Positions 11,155 through 22,689 of a DNA stretch of 64,000 bases are shown here, in pieces (positions within the stretch are counted from its first letter, which is position 1; every line of letters begins with the position of its first letter). The DNA is from Litsea cubeba. Its lineage: Eukaryota; Streptophyta; Magnoliopsida; Laurales; Lauraceae. The stretch covers positions 1,765,689 through 1,829,688 of the forward strand of contig CM022946.1 of the NCBI GenBank assembly GCA_012931725.1, given 5' to 3'. The notes under the pieces were generated by a model, which saw only the letters and a list, made by a program, of their open reading frames with translations, was not told the DNA's origin and did not search any database. A program made the position numbers and the translations under genes.

Positions 11155-12631
11155 TAGAGATGGCAATCGGGTCGGGTTGTGTTAAAGGGTCGGATCCGTT
11201 TATTAAACAGGTTATACAAGTCTAACCCGCATTCGACCCGTTTATTAAACGGGTTGAAAACCCCGAACCCGCACCCACCACAGGTCAACCCGACCCAACC
11301 CACTTAAACCCACATAACCATTGCAAGTTATACAAGTCAAGTCGACCCACATAACTCACATTAGGGCTGCACAAAAATAACCGTAACCCGCCAACCCGCC
11401 CGCCCCGCTACAAGTGGATATACGTCAAAACCGCCTTTAGGCAGGCGGGGCGGTTTCAATCCGTACTAATGAGCGGGTGGTTACGGTTTGACATTTGAGT
11501 GGGCGGTTTCAAACCGCCCAGCCCGCTCATTATTAAAAAAAAAAAAAAAACCTCTTCATCTATTCTTTATGGATAACACTTCTACTCCAAATCCTAGTGC
11601 AATCCAATACAAGTCTAGATTATATTGTATGAAAGTTTGACAACCTTACAATTTTATCACTAAACTAAACATTGATGTTTATTATCTTTTATCAATTATT
11701 ATTCTAACTATGATTTTTTTTTATTGCAGGATTGCTTCAAATTATATATCGATCTTTACGAACTTGAAGTTTAGATTTTGAATTTCTTTTAGCATTTGGA
11801 CATTGAATTTTGAAATTTGGAGGTTTATTTATTGAAATTTAGACATTGAATTTTCGAATTTAGATGTTTCTTTGTTAGGTTTTTTTACTTTTGGAAGTTA
11901 GATTATATTAGTGACTGTATTTTTTAATTTTGGTGATGCCTTTGGACTTTAATTTTACATTGATATAATTAGTTGAAATTTTTTTTTATTACTGATTATT
12001 GACTTTTATTAAAAATCATGTTTAATTTTTATTATTTATGTTAAGTACTTTGAAACTTTAGTTACATTCTATTAGAAATAAAAAAAAAAAGAGAAAGATA
12101 GGTACAAATACCAAACCGCCCAAGTCGCCCGCTAAAAAAACCGCCCAAACCGCCTATACTTTGTGCAGTTACGATTTCTATTTTTTACAAAACCGCCATA
12201 AAACAAAACCGCCTAAACCGCCCGATAACCGCCCAAGCCGCCCAAGCCGTGCACCCCTAACTCACATCCATCTAGTGAATCAATCGACTCAACCATTGTT
12301 CCCTGCCTGACCAAAACCGACTTTTAAACTCAAATTTGGTCTAATCTTATTTCTAATGATCATTTAATGCGCATTACCTTGCTTTCCATAAATGAAAAGG
12401 GTGAAATTGAATTGGTTAAAGTCCATTCATTCTTTTTTTGCCTATGCATTAAAACCATCAAATTCAATATTAGCTTAAATAAACAAGTTCTGTAAGTCAA
12501 CCCTAACCCGACCCGCTTAATAGCGGGTCATGAATACTTGACCCGTAACCAACCCGCCTATCAAACGGGTCGGGTTAAGCGGGTAATACACGAGTCGGTT
12601 TGGCGGGTCGGATCATATTTTGACCCCTCTG
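11155..12631. mobile_element. hAT-type non-autonomous transposon (outer)
   Basis: It begins TAGAGATGGCAATCGGGTCG and ends TTTTGACCCCTCTG, giving an inverted CAGAG-type hAT terminus. The flanks are AACCGCTC (11147-11154) and AACCACTC (12632-12639), an 8-bp target duplication with one mismatch. Subterminal regions are full of GGGTCGGGTT and CCCGACCC motifs, the usual clustered transposase-binding-like repeats. There is no transposase. It was split by a second hAT at 11362-12259. Confidence 0.8.
11362..12259. mobile_element. hAT-type non-autonomous transposon nested in another
   Basis: It begins TAGGGCTGCACAAAAATAAC and ends GTGCACCCCTA, imperfect inverted termini. The 8-bp duplication ACTCACAT is perfect on both sides (11354-11361 and 12260-12267). 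Subterminal regions carry clustered AACCGCC and GGGCGGTTT motifs. The 898-bp interior is AT-rich, non-coding, with no transposase. The perfect duplication shows that it inserted after the outer element, whose own duplication has a mismatch. Confidence 0.88.
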
Positions 12632-12639
12632 AACCACTC

Positions 12640-13052
12640 ATGGATTATGCCCACCGCATGTGAAAAATAACAGAGAAACATCAGCCAATCTGGGCAATAC
12701 TCGCAGCACTGATAGTTCAGGATGCCATCATATTCACATAGGGTTAGTACCACATGAAATTTTTAACATTATAGCATATAAATACTGGAATGCTCATATT
12801 AACTAGAAGCTTTTTGCTGCATCTTCCATTTTATGCGTAGTACCTTGAAAGCTATACACAACTACTGTACAATTTAAATCCAGCAATGTCCAAATACGTA
12901 TTGAGTCATTGATTATTGAATTAAGAAAATGGGCAACAAAAGACAGACGAGGATAATGACCACACCATGCACCAGATGACATGTTACTCTACGTGGTCGC
13001 CCTGGTTACTACTTCAGCATCATCAGCAGTCTGTTCTGATTGTGTTATCATC
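12640..13052. other. Spacer and probable ATG8 3' UTR
   Basis: Downstream of the ATG8 stop codon on the minus strand. Part of it must be 3' UTR and poly(A) region. No exact end can be placed from sequence alone. Confidence 0.5.
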
Positions 13053-16000
13053 TCAACCAAATGTATTCTCTCCACTGTACGTGACATAAAGAAATCCATC
13101 CTCATCCTTCTTCTCATCATATATTGTTGACATTATTGCACCTGCAACAATACTCAAACGGAATAAATAGGCTTGAACTTGAGCACACGTTTACCCAACT
13201 GAACAGGCTAAAAAATTCCCCCACATTACTCAGAAATGAACATGCACGCAATTTTCAACCTGACACACAATAAATAATTCATTTGAGATGAACTCTGACC
13301 TGTAGGAGGAAGGACATTGTCCACAAATATGAAGATGGCCTTTTCAGCACTCAATCTGATTCTCTTGCGGATCACATATACAAACTGTCCCACAGTCAAG
13401 TCAGCTGGAACCAGATACCTGTATTTTCAAACGGTCACAAAACCAATCACAAAAATCTCTCAAATTTGAAGCATTCAAACCATCATCACAGACACCACTG
13501 CTACACTGAGTATGCTACATCATTTTTTAATGAATCAAATATAATGCAAATACGAAAGAAAACTGAAAATATCGTAAAAGTGAGATTATCACAATATTAG
13601 TGCAGTAATATTGAAATATTTACCTGAAAATACATATATTAGGATTGTACATTTTAAGCATTTAAATATGTATTTTAATTACCTTATAATATTTTCAGTA
13701 CTAAGCCAAGAAAAATACAAAAAAAAATGAGAAGATTTCCCACTAATTATTCCATCATTTATAAATTATAGTTCATTTTGAACAATTTAAGTAAAAACTA
13801 TTTGTTTTTTCTTAATGTGACTTAAATAATATAATTTGATGCAGTTGTACTCTGGATTTAGGAAAAGTTAAATGACTTTCACTGTCACCTTCCTGACGTA
13901 TTAGCACTAGCATAAATTTAATCCTGATCAAAAGCAATTCAAAATCAGATAGTCTCACTAACAAATCTGTGGTGCCCTTAAATCAGTATATATCATCCAT
14001 CCAACAAGGACAGGTTTTTAGCCAAAACCATCAAAAATGAAAATTATGCCAAACCACACCACAATAATTGGGAGGTGGCCTAAAGTGTGCCCCACAAAGT
14101 ACTTGACACCTTTAACAGTGTAGCCCACTTATACTAAGTCATGCATCTACCTCTTTAACCACTAAAAAGAAAAGGTAGAACTGAGAAAATCCACAAATAA
14201 GAGGGAAACGCACAGAAAACAATATTAAACGAAAAAAAAAAAGGAAACTAGTTCACGTAATTTAAAAAAAAAAATTGTACCAATACATAAGGATACGAAT
14301 GAAAATTTTTGGCAAGTTGATCACAGGGACATAAATCACCCATGAGTTGACAAACAGACAAAGCACATAACTAAAATCAGTTAGCAAAATCCTTCACTTT
14401 TTCTTTTTAACTTAAAAAATAAATATAAATATAAAAGAACAACAAAACAAATATGAAACATGATGATTCAATGGTACAGCATGTGTTACAATATCCTCAC
14501 TTTTTCTTGTCGATGTTCGGAATATCACTTCTCTCAGCCTTCTCCACGATCACCTTAAAATCATAAAAATGTGTTCATGTAAGCAATGTAGATGTCATAT
14601 AGAAACGATAAAAGCATGTCATTCAGAGATTATATATCCACAATAAGCCACCAAGGAATAACACATTCAAGGCACCCCTTATCAATTTTTCTGACCAACA
14701 AAGAGGGCCATAGAGATAACGCTGCTGCATATTTTACAATTAGTGAAACTATTTTTTTCTTATTTTCTTTTTTCCAATTAGCCTAACAGTCATGGCACTC
14801 CAAAGTCCAAAACAATTCTTCCGGCCAACAAAGACATCATAGAGATGTTATAAAAAATTTTACAAAAACATGCCATAGAGATAACACTGCTGTATATTTT
14901 CACAATTATTGCAACTATGTTTTTGTCCTTTAGTTTTTTCAATTAGTCTAACTATCAAATAAGATTTTTACGAAGACCAGAACTAGCATCTCCAACTAAT
15001 TTATGTTATTGAAGATGTCAGGACAAAGTTGACTTAAGTTCATATAGTATTCCCCAATCCCCATACAAACAATATCTTCTACACAAACAGTGGACACTAT
15101 TTAAGGCATCCTCAGGCATCTCCAACTAATTTATGTTATTGAAGATGTGAGCACAAAGTTGTCTTTAAATTCACATATTATTATTCTCCATTCAAATCCA
15201 TATAACACAATATCTTCTACACAAGCAATGAACACTATTTCAGTCATCTAATCAAAGATGCCTCAAACACCCCATTAAGCAGCAATGAACACTACTTCAG
15301 GCATCTAATCAAAGATAGCTCAAACACGCGGTCAAGCACCTTAACAAAATGTTGCAACCATTATCTTAGAACACAACCAATGCATTTCAAACTCACTCGA
15401 TGATTTTTATTATATCCATTCAAAAACCTAAGCTCTAGTAAGACATTAATATCCAAAATTTTTATCTACATATAAATACCCTAAAACCATTAAGAATGGA
15501 AATTTTCAATGTTAGTTTTCTAATTCGTTTTTTAAATTCTACAGAAATGGGTATAAATTCGAAAAATTCCAATCCTGACCAATATTGAGACCACAACTGA
15601 AGAACCAAAGTTGCATGCATCAAAACGTGAATTTTTTATTCTAATTCACTGCTGTTCATACGGAAAAAAACAGAAATTACATGAAGTGTACTGGGATAAT
15701 TTGTGTTTCATTTTGACAGCTATATTCAAGCCATAGGGAAGATGAAGCATCTCCCAATTTTTTTGGGAACACTTTAAAAATAAATGAAAATGTATGATAA
15801 TTTATTTTATGTAATTGTGACATAACATTACTAAAAAGAAATAACTGCTGCTCAAACAGAAAAAAAAAAAAATTATATGAAGTGTACTGGGATAATTTGT
15901 GTTTCATTTTGACAGCTATATTCAAGCCATATGGGAAGATGAAGCATCTCCCAATTTTTTTGGGAATACTTTAAAAAAAAAGGCAAGTAGTCAAAGAGTA

Positions 16001-16381
16001 GGACAAACACAAGGCACCAAGGCCCGTTGGATCTTCAGGTGCAAGATGAAGCATCTCCCAATTTTTTTGGGAACACTTTAAAAATAAATGAAAATGTATG
16101 ATAAATTTATTTTATGTAATTGTGACATAACATTACTAAAAAGAAATACAATGTTGTTTCAAGACTTTAATGAAGAAGCACCCTTCTCTTCTCATTAACC
16201 ACAAGAGTTAAACATAACCATAACATAAGATTACGAGATAATTCATGTGACTATTAGCAACAGTAACCATATTCACAAGCGGAACAAAGTAAACAACCAT
16301 CAAACCCCTATATAACATAGTCCACAATCCATTGCTGATATTTATAATAAAATTAAAATATATATCTAAAAAAAAAACACA

Positions 16382-16412
<31 letters not shown>

Positions 16413-16991
16413 TTCTCCCCTCTTTTAAGGACTATATCTGTTAGTAAGGTCTGTAAAAGCACCTATTGCGCCTAGATATGCATTGAGTGACGCATGTTTA
16501 GTTTTGCTCAATCAACTTAGCCATACGAGAGGCACGTATGGGCCAACCAACCCACCTAATACCAACACCTCTGCACACCTTTGTTTGCTACTATGACATT
16601 AGATAATAAAATTGAAAAGAGCAAACTCGCTGCAGAAAAAACACGCACATGTTCAAGTCAAAGAATCACGCGTGAGATTGGATCAAAACAGTGGGATTAT
16701 GTAACACAGAAAAAAGATGGAATAAATGACTAAGATATAAGATTAATACACACTGGAATCCTATCTGGGTATTTCTCCCTAATCCTTGCAGCCTCAGCAC
16801 GCCTTTTCTCTGCAAATCAAAGAATCACAGAAGTCAAAGTTTTGAAATCAACAACCGTAATTGCACAGTTCTAATCAGCTCCAAGTTCTTCACAAGGATC
16901 CAATATGAGGCCGACATAAAAACTAGCATCCATCTATCAGCACAGAATACATACCAATATCATGTTCTTGCTTGAAGTAACTTCTTGCCAT
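13053..16991 (-). CDS. ATG8: ATG8 ubiquitin-like autophagy protein
   Basis: Five coding exons, 16991-16955, 16809-16754, 14553-14501, 13418-13300 and 13141-13053, all with GT/AG introns and matching phases, give 117 residues. The product opens MARSYFKQEHDIEKRRAEAA. It holds the two N-terminal helices, the beta-grasp core (EKYPDRIPVIVEKA at 24-37), the LIR docking residues Tyr50-Leu51, the IFIFV stretch at 77-81 used by UIM-type partners, and the C-terminal TYSGENTFG. ATG8 is conjugated to phosphatidylethanolamine through that glycine by ATG7, ATG3 and the ATG12-ATG5 complex, and builds autophagosomes and recruits cargo receptors. Here Gly117 is followed at once by TGA, so no C-terminal tail has to be removed by ATG4. 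Length and core look like the main plant clade, in which a short tail is usual. Introns are long and repeat-bearing, but no exon is damaged, so the gene is likely functional. Confidence 0.95.
14987..15250. repeat. 130-bp direct duplication in an ATG8 intron
   Basis: The block starting CATCTCCAACTAATTTATGT at 14987 recurs at 15117 with moderate divergence. Both copies continue through ACAATATCTTCTACACAA. It lies in the intron between the second and third coding exons. A further short duplication of CA(G/T)GCATCTAATCAAAGAT follows near 15244 and 15299. Confidence 0.7.
15678..16148. repeat. Split segmental duplication in an ATG8 intron
   Basis: Block 15678-15842 (TGAAGTGTACTGGGATAATT through AACATTACTAAAAAGAAATA) is repeated nearly identically. 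The second copy is in two pieces: its first part at 15875-15980 and its last part at 16044-16148. The pieces overlap in a shared GATGAAGCATCTCCCAATTT segment, and about 63 unrelated bases lie between them. High identity suggests a recent event. It is in the same long intron. Confidence 0.75.
16377..16412. repeat. Compound (AC)n(AG)n microsatellite
   Basis: About eleven AC units run directly into about seven AG units, within an ATG8 intron. Another simple tract, a run of G, lies at 17346-17360 in the 5' UTR intron. Confidence 0.95.
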
Positions 16992-18085
16992 TTTGTCCTG
17001 TACAGAAGAAATACCTTTAGCGACAATTCAAATGTACAACAGCCAGGTTATAAAATATTCCCTCAATGGCGAATCGGAAGGTCCCAATTACCATTGCTCA
17101 GAGGTTTATTGCCACCCCAATTGCCACTGAGACAAGCTAGCAATGTGGGGCAGATATAGAGCAACCATGCAACTTAAATCACACAGTTTCTTGACATCTG
17201 AAGCCACTCCAAACTTATAGGGAGATGGAAATCAATTTCCTCACATCTCCACCACCCACCAGCAGACAGACATCAAACACATACTAAATAAAACATCCAG
17301 ACACAGATACCAATAAACCTAGACCTAGATATGGGGTTAGAAGACGGGGGGGGGGGGGGTGGTTTGTAATTTATCATATAATCAGTAGATTTTTCAATAC
17401 AAGCTGACATAAAACAAAGAACACTATTAAATAGATTAGTGAAAAAGGGGGCTATATTGCAGATTACATAGATGTGTAATTTAGCCATACTTTGCTTAAA
17501 CCCTAGATTTCCAACACCATATAGCGCAACCACACATGTTCAAACAACCCAATTATAAGATCAACAGACCCCTACGTCTATTTTCAAAACACGTGCAGTA
17601 ACAAAATCACAGTAAAACAGATGAATATTCACCTTCTATTCGCAATTAGCAGGCTTTATACTTTTCTTTCCTTTTTGGGTAAAACACGCAGGCTTTGGAG
17701 TCAAAATCCAATTCGCCCAAGATCCTCCGATCAGAAACGAGAAAGATGCTGATTCGGGGGATAAAATCGACCCCCCATCACCAAAAACACCCAAAAAAAT
17801 AAAAAAAGACGCCCTAAAATTCCGAATTCAACTCAATAAGATCAGAAGCCGATCTTCAAACAAACAAAGGGGAAAACAACACAAAACGAGAGCACCCCAA
17901 AGGACCAAAAAGCGAGATTCGTGCACCCAAACCCTAAATTCCCAAACTGAACATCAATTTTTACCATACACAGATCTTCAATCAAGAGCTTAAAAGTCTA
18001 CAATAGAATCAAAGACAATCGAATCAGCAAAATAGAAAAGAGAAGGGGAACAAGAAGGATAAGAAGAAGAAAACCCTAACCTTAC

Positions 18086-18123
18086 AATCTCCTTTGGAGG
18101 CTCGAGGTCTGATCGAAGATAGA
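18086..18123 (-). other. ATG8: Non-coding first exon of ATG8 (5' UTR)
   Basis: A donor AGATT|GTAAGG sits at 18086/18085. A matching acceptor CTGTACAG|GACAAAATG sits at 16998/16997, six bases before the ATG. The result is a 5' UTR intron of about 1.1 kb, as is common in plant ATG8 genes. The upstream limit is estimated from the TATA element at 18151-18160. Confidence 0.6.
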
Positions 18124-18150
18124 GTGGTTGCTACGAATACGATTTGCCTT

Positions 18151-18160
18151 ATTTATAGAT
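18151..18160 (-). promoter_or_regulatory. TATA box of ATG8
   Basis: Minus-strand ATCTATAAATAAGG is a good plant TATA box. It is about 70 bases from the 5' UTR splice donor, which places the start site near 18120-18128. Confidence 0.55.
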
Positions 18161-18368
18161 TTCGTGGCAAGAGGACTGCTTCGGTGGAGTCGTCGCTACT
18201 GAAACTCTCATGATGTCTATCTAAAATAACAAACTATGTTGTAGGGTGGACCCCACTACAAATGGGCCATGGTGGAAAAGAACACCATCGTGACCGTTGA
18301 TGGATTAGGGTTAAGATCATCTGATTGACCTCGATTTTTAGTTTAGGGAATTGGTCGTGTGCTCACTA

Positions 18369-18515
18369 TTTTTTTTTTTTTTATAACGTAGGGTTCAGTC
18401 CTTGGGCCAGCTAAAATTCTTTTGTAATTCCATTGCGGTAGTTTAGTTTCGAATTCAACAATCTCCGGATGCAAATCGTAGTTCTAAACCAACTAAGCTA
18501 TTTGTTGAATGTTTA
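18369..18515 (-). mobile_element. tRNA-derived SINE
   Basis: On the minus strand TAGCTTAGTTGG (18500-18489) is an exact polymerase III A-box pattern. A degenerate B box, GTTGAATTCGAAAC, follows at 18458-18445. The unit ends in TTATAAAAAAA, an A tail seen as the T run at 18369-18382. Length near 145 bases is usual for plant SINEs. I could not assign a target duplication. Confidence 0.6.
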
Positions 18516-21411
18516 AAATTAACTCATATAGATTAACTAGCTGCTGCATGGCCCACTATAGATAAAGCAAAAGTGGTGGGCTCATCATGAGTTGGTGGGC
18601 CACAGAATTAGTCATCAAATTCAATTAAGTAGGGGATAGATGATTGATAGAGTCCAGGATCGTCTAAATTGGGTTCTTGAAGAGTCCGGATCTAGCTTTA
18701 GAAATCCAGACAGAAGTGGACCTACAAAGTACAGCCCGCCCTTCTAAATTTGATAGCCTGTACTTTCATTGAAATAGAAGGTGTTCCCATGGTTGGATTA
18801 TTGACCGTCAATGAATAATGTGATTAATGAATATAAATAATAATGTGTTAATCACATTATTAATCAAATATTCAATCCCTCTCGCAATCTGTACCAAATC
18901 CTATTACACAATGGATTAGGATTTTCAATAATTGTTTCCCTCGACTCACACATACATACATTATTGAGTGGTGCAGGCACCTTAGTTTCACATACATGCT
19001 CGCTAAAAGGACCGACGACTTTTGGATTTTTTAAATTATAAGTATCACTCCTTAACACTAGCAAAAAAAACCAACCAAAAATTGTTTGACTAGCTTTGAT
19101 GTAAATTGTAATAGTAACTTGGAAGTTGTGTAAAAATTCAGGAGCTAATGCCCTACAGCAGATGTTGCTTGTTAAAATATAACACTGCACAACATTTGTC
19201 GGGCTCATTGATCTATTAGAAAAACGAACGCCCCTTCACTTCCACGTCATTGACCATGTTGTATCTTGTTTTTCACTCCAGGGATACATATATGACTGCA
19301 TACACAGTACCCAAATAACGCAAGCAATAGAAGTCAAATTTGAGACTTATGGATTTGGATGCAGAGACTCTGCGGTCCGAGATTTATATGCACTCCGGCA
19401 AATGAAAAGCTAAGTAGATTACTTCACCTCTAATCTCTCTTATGAGATGGAATCATCCCAACCTTAAAAACTTCTTCGCCAAGAAACTCACATCCACTAA
19501 TTTTATTAGGAGTACATCCACTAATTTTATTGGGAGTCTTATTTGTAAGACCAAATCAAGCCTTCCATTAAATAAGATTGTATTTTCTATTTGCATCAGC
19601 CCGCCTTCCATTAAATAAGATTGTATTTTCTATTTGCATCAGCCCTACTTGATCTAACGTTGGACTCGTGGCATACTGGCCATACAATTTCATACAGAGA
19701 CCTTAGAGAGGGAAACCCAAGGCTCAAATCAATTGAGCTATACTGCCTTGACAGCTTATATTTGTCCTTCGAAGATTTTTGAATGCATCGAGTTTCAATG
19801 AATGCATCAATTTCTCCATTCAATGCTTACCTAGCTTGTAACCGGGTCATGGGACCTCTATTCTATGTGTTTTGCTTGTACCCGTGCTGTGGGTTCGCTT
19901 TCTCAAGATTCTATTCAAATGGGATGTATGCCCCATAAGATCTCTTCCTCCGTCAGAGACTTCTTTTATACACTATCCATCATGGAGAGCAAAAAATCAA
20001 AAGTCTATCTCAACTTTAAAAAAAAAAAAATTTTGAATGGTTCTGATTTTATTTAAAGTTGAACCATATCCAACCCAAAAATTCTCCTCGCATAGGGCCC
20101 TTAAAAATATGGTCCTGCTGATGCATGGGGGGTTCCACTCATAACAGGCCAACCATGCATCCAGTCTTAACAAGCATATAGAATACCAAAGATCTCCTTG
20201 TCCTCCTGGGAAGTGAAATGCCTCAACCACCGACCTATTCAGTGGTTCAGCAAAGCCACTCGCCCTGTTGCAATCATACATGAACAATGACCTACAAGTT
20301 CCACAAAATCTAAAAAGAACATAAAATGTCCCATCACATCTAATCTGCGTATATAGCATGAACTAGTATAAAATTGTTTCAAAAGATAATTTCATCCTAC
20401 TTGAGCAGAAGGTTGTATCCTTCTTGCTAAAGCGTATAATATTATTAACCATAAGGTTCAAAAAACAAGAAGGAAACAGAGATGAATATAACAAGAATAT
20501 ACAGACAACAATAACAAAAACAATGTAACCCTTCATGCAAAATAAAGCTTATCCCGACAGCAAAGAAGCTTCATCCTATGCTAGTCCATCCTGCAAATTA
20601 GTGAAAATGCCCTGGTACTGGCAGTATATGATGAGAATTAATATATACATTGGTGGTTTCACTTGAAAAAAAGTCAGGTACAATATTACCTTCTTTGCAA
20701 CAGAGGATACATAACAGTGGGTTATGAAATGCACACTGAATTTGTTTCCATATATACATTACATCACACAGTACATAGTTTCCCGATTGAAACGCTTCAG
20801 TTATAATGAGACCCCCTCGAATGAGTCGCTGGCTGGAACCGCAAGCACAAAGCTTTAGTGTTTCTAGTATCAGTATAGAGTTTAACCTCTAAAGCATGAG
20901 TATACATGATTTTGTCACGCTTCTATTAGTTTCCCAACGAGAATCCTAATTATTCATCCAATATCTGCACTACTTCTTTTACTGTTAATATCTACATTAC
21001 TGTTATCACTATGGTAATAAAAACCAGTTAGCACATACCATCTCAAAAGAAGGGGAGTCCAGCGTTCTGGCAATGTACCAAGAAATGACGGGTTTCAATC
21101 TAGACATATAGTCACGGCATTGGTGCAGAAAGTTAAAACACTTGGTTGAGACCTGTTTGCGGTTTACTAGTAGCATCTGAAATATGTAGGCATCCTAGCA
21201 TTCCATAAACCAAGAAACAATAGCACCCTTCATGCGAGCACACAGCAGCACCCCAAAAACCAATAAACACAATAATCAAACTTTGGAGGTTTTAATGTTG
21301 TTAGCTCTACAAAACAGGATGATGACCAAACAGTACTTGCAAGTGAGCCTTTTAGAAATCAGACGTTCTCTTTTGCTACAGTTCCAGCAATAAATGCAAA
21401 AAAGGGGAAAG
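18516..21411. other. Long intergenic stretch, no gene recognised
   Basis: Includes a 24-bp duplication (ACATCCACTAATTTTATT, near 19490 and 19514) and a 43-bp tandem duplication (CCTTCCATTAAATAAGATTG at 19561 and 19604). Open frames such as 18864-19208 and 19997-20359 carry no motif that I recognise. Part of this must be the ATG8 promoter region on the left. Confidence 0.45.
19561..19646. repeat. 43-bp tandem duplication
   Basis: Two essentially identical units of CCTTCCATTAAATAAGATTG plus 23 bases, back to back. This looks like recent replication slippage or unequal repair. Confidence 0.9.
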
Positions 21412-21543
21412 TGTTGGGAAAGTCCTGCATCCCACATCACCCAAATGGATTTGACAGAGCTTCATATACCTATTTAGGCTTTCCACTAATTAGCTTAACC
21501 TTTTGGGTCAAAACTTGGTATCTTGCATCGTATCAGAGCTGGT
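21412..21543 (+). mobile_element. TRIM-like LTR plus primer-binding site
   Basis: A 116-base LTR-like unit starts TGTTGGGAAAGTCCTGCATC and ends ACTTGGTATCTTGCA at 21527. Next to it, at 21530-21543, is GTATCAGAGCTGG, close to the initiator-methionine tRNA primer-binding site TGGTATCAGAGC of plant LTR retrotransposons. Such a short LTR is typical of TRIM elements. The downstream internal part was interrupted by a solo LTR at 21594. No second LTR was found. Confidence 0.6.
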
Positions 21544-21593
21544 TCTTGTTGTTAATGCTTAGGCATTAAAGGTGCGGCAAACTAACTATTTAA

Positions 21594-22049
21594 TGTTGAA
21601 AAATTCCATCATGTGGGGCCACACATGTAAACATTAAATGTGTTATGTTATCTTTGGTTGAGCCTAAATTGAAGTGATCTAATCAAGACTTAAAGTTTTA
21701 AGGCTTAAGGGTATAATTGTCATGTGATTAATGTGTAGATACCATAATGCTATTTCTAATTTGATGAGGGGCCAAATTAAAAATAGCAAAACCTATGATA
21801 ATCTCATTATTATATATTAGGGTCATAGTCCCAATTCATATGGTGAGTTCCTATTCTCTCTGACATCCCATCATCAGAAAGATTCAAGCGAGTTTCTCTG
21901 GGTAGCCATATTGGATTGGAAGACCAACAACCTGTGAACAACTTCATTCAATGGATCAAGGTATGTTTCCGCTTTACATCTCTCAATGATTTGACATGGA
22001 GGATCTTGGTCGATTAAGTTTTTCTATATCTAGATTCTTATTTACAACA
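21594..22049. mobile_element. Solo LTR with TTTAA target duplication
   Basis: It starts TGTTGAAAAATTCCATCATG and ends TTATTTACAACA, with the canonical TG..CA ends. It is flanked by a perfect 5-bp duplication TTTAA at 21589-21593 and 22050-22054. At 456 bases without internal domains it is a solo LTR left by recombination. Size and TGTTG start favour Ty1/Copia but the superfamily is not proven. It sits within the internal region of the TRIM-like element. Confidence 0.85.
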
Positions 22050-22054
22050 TTTAA

Positions 22055-22689
22055 CACCTATCTTACACCTCACGTTGCTAACCAATACACCTCAGGCTGG
22101 ACACCACCCACCTAGACTCAAAGCACACGCTTGCACACGACGCAACATGGGGCCCTTTTTGCCCATCGCAGATGTTTACCGAGGACTTGTTGGTTCTTAT
22201 ACCATTTCAAATTGCTAACCAATACACCCAAAATGTGTAGGCATTAAAGGTGCGGCAAACAAACTACTTAACTATAAGAGTTTGTAGCTAAACAAGATAT
22301 ATGGCCTCTCATCATTAGACAAGGACTCCCCAGGTGAACAATTTAGTTCTCAAAGGCAATGAAGGGATCAAAGTCTCTTGCAAGGAAGGTTTCTTACAAT
22401 ACGTGTGGGAAATAAGAAGTATATCCACCTGATAGAGCATAAACCCCACACTCTCATAACCCCAGCAAAATTTGTTGGATAATATTCTCATCTCAGCATG
22501 CAATGACCTGTCTCTGTCCCATTCTATCCATTGTTTTAATTCATCTCAGCATTGAAAGGATCTCAGCTCCTAAGTAATAAATTAACTTTAACATATTTTC
22601 TCTTGTACTTGAAAATGAATCAACTCGTTATCATTCCAAAACACCTCTTCCATTCACAAAGGGAGACAAAGCCACACTCTGATGACACC
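22055..22689. other. Probable TRIM internal remnant and spacer
   Basis: Two short direct duplications tie this to the neighbouring element. TTGCTAACCAATACACC occurs near 22074 and 22214. AGGCATTAAAGGTGCGGCAA occurs at 21561 and again near 22239. Otherwise there is no coding or named repeat. Confidence 0.45.

Noticed and set aside
19997..20359. 120-codon minus-strand open frame
   Set aside because: No recognised motif, ends in a poly-Phe run from an A tract, and no supporting splice sites or homologous pattern.
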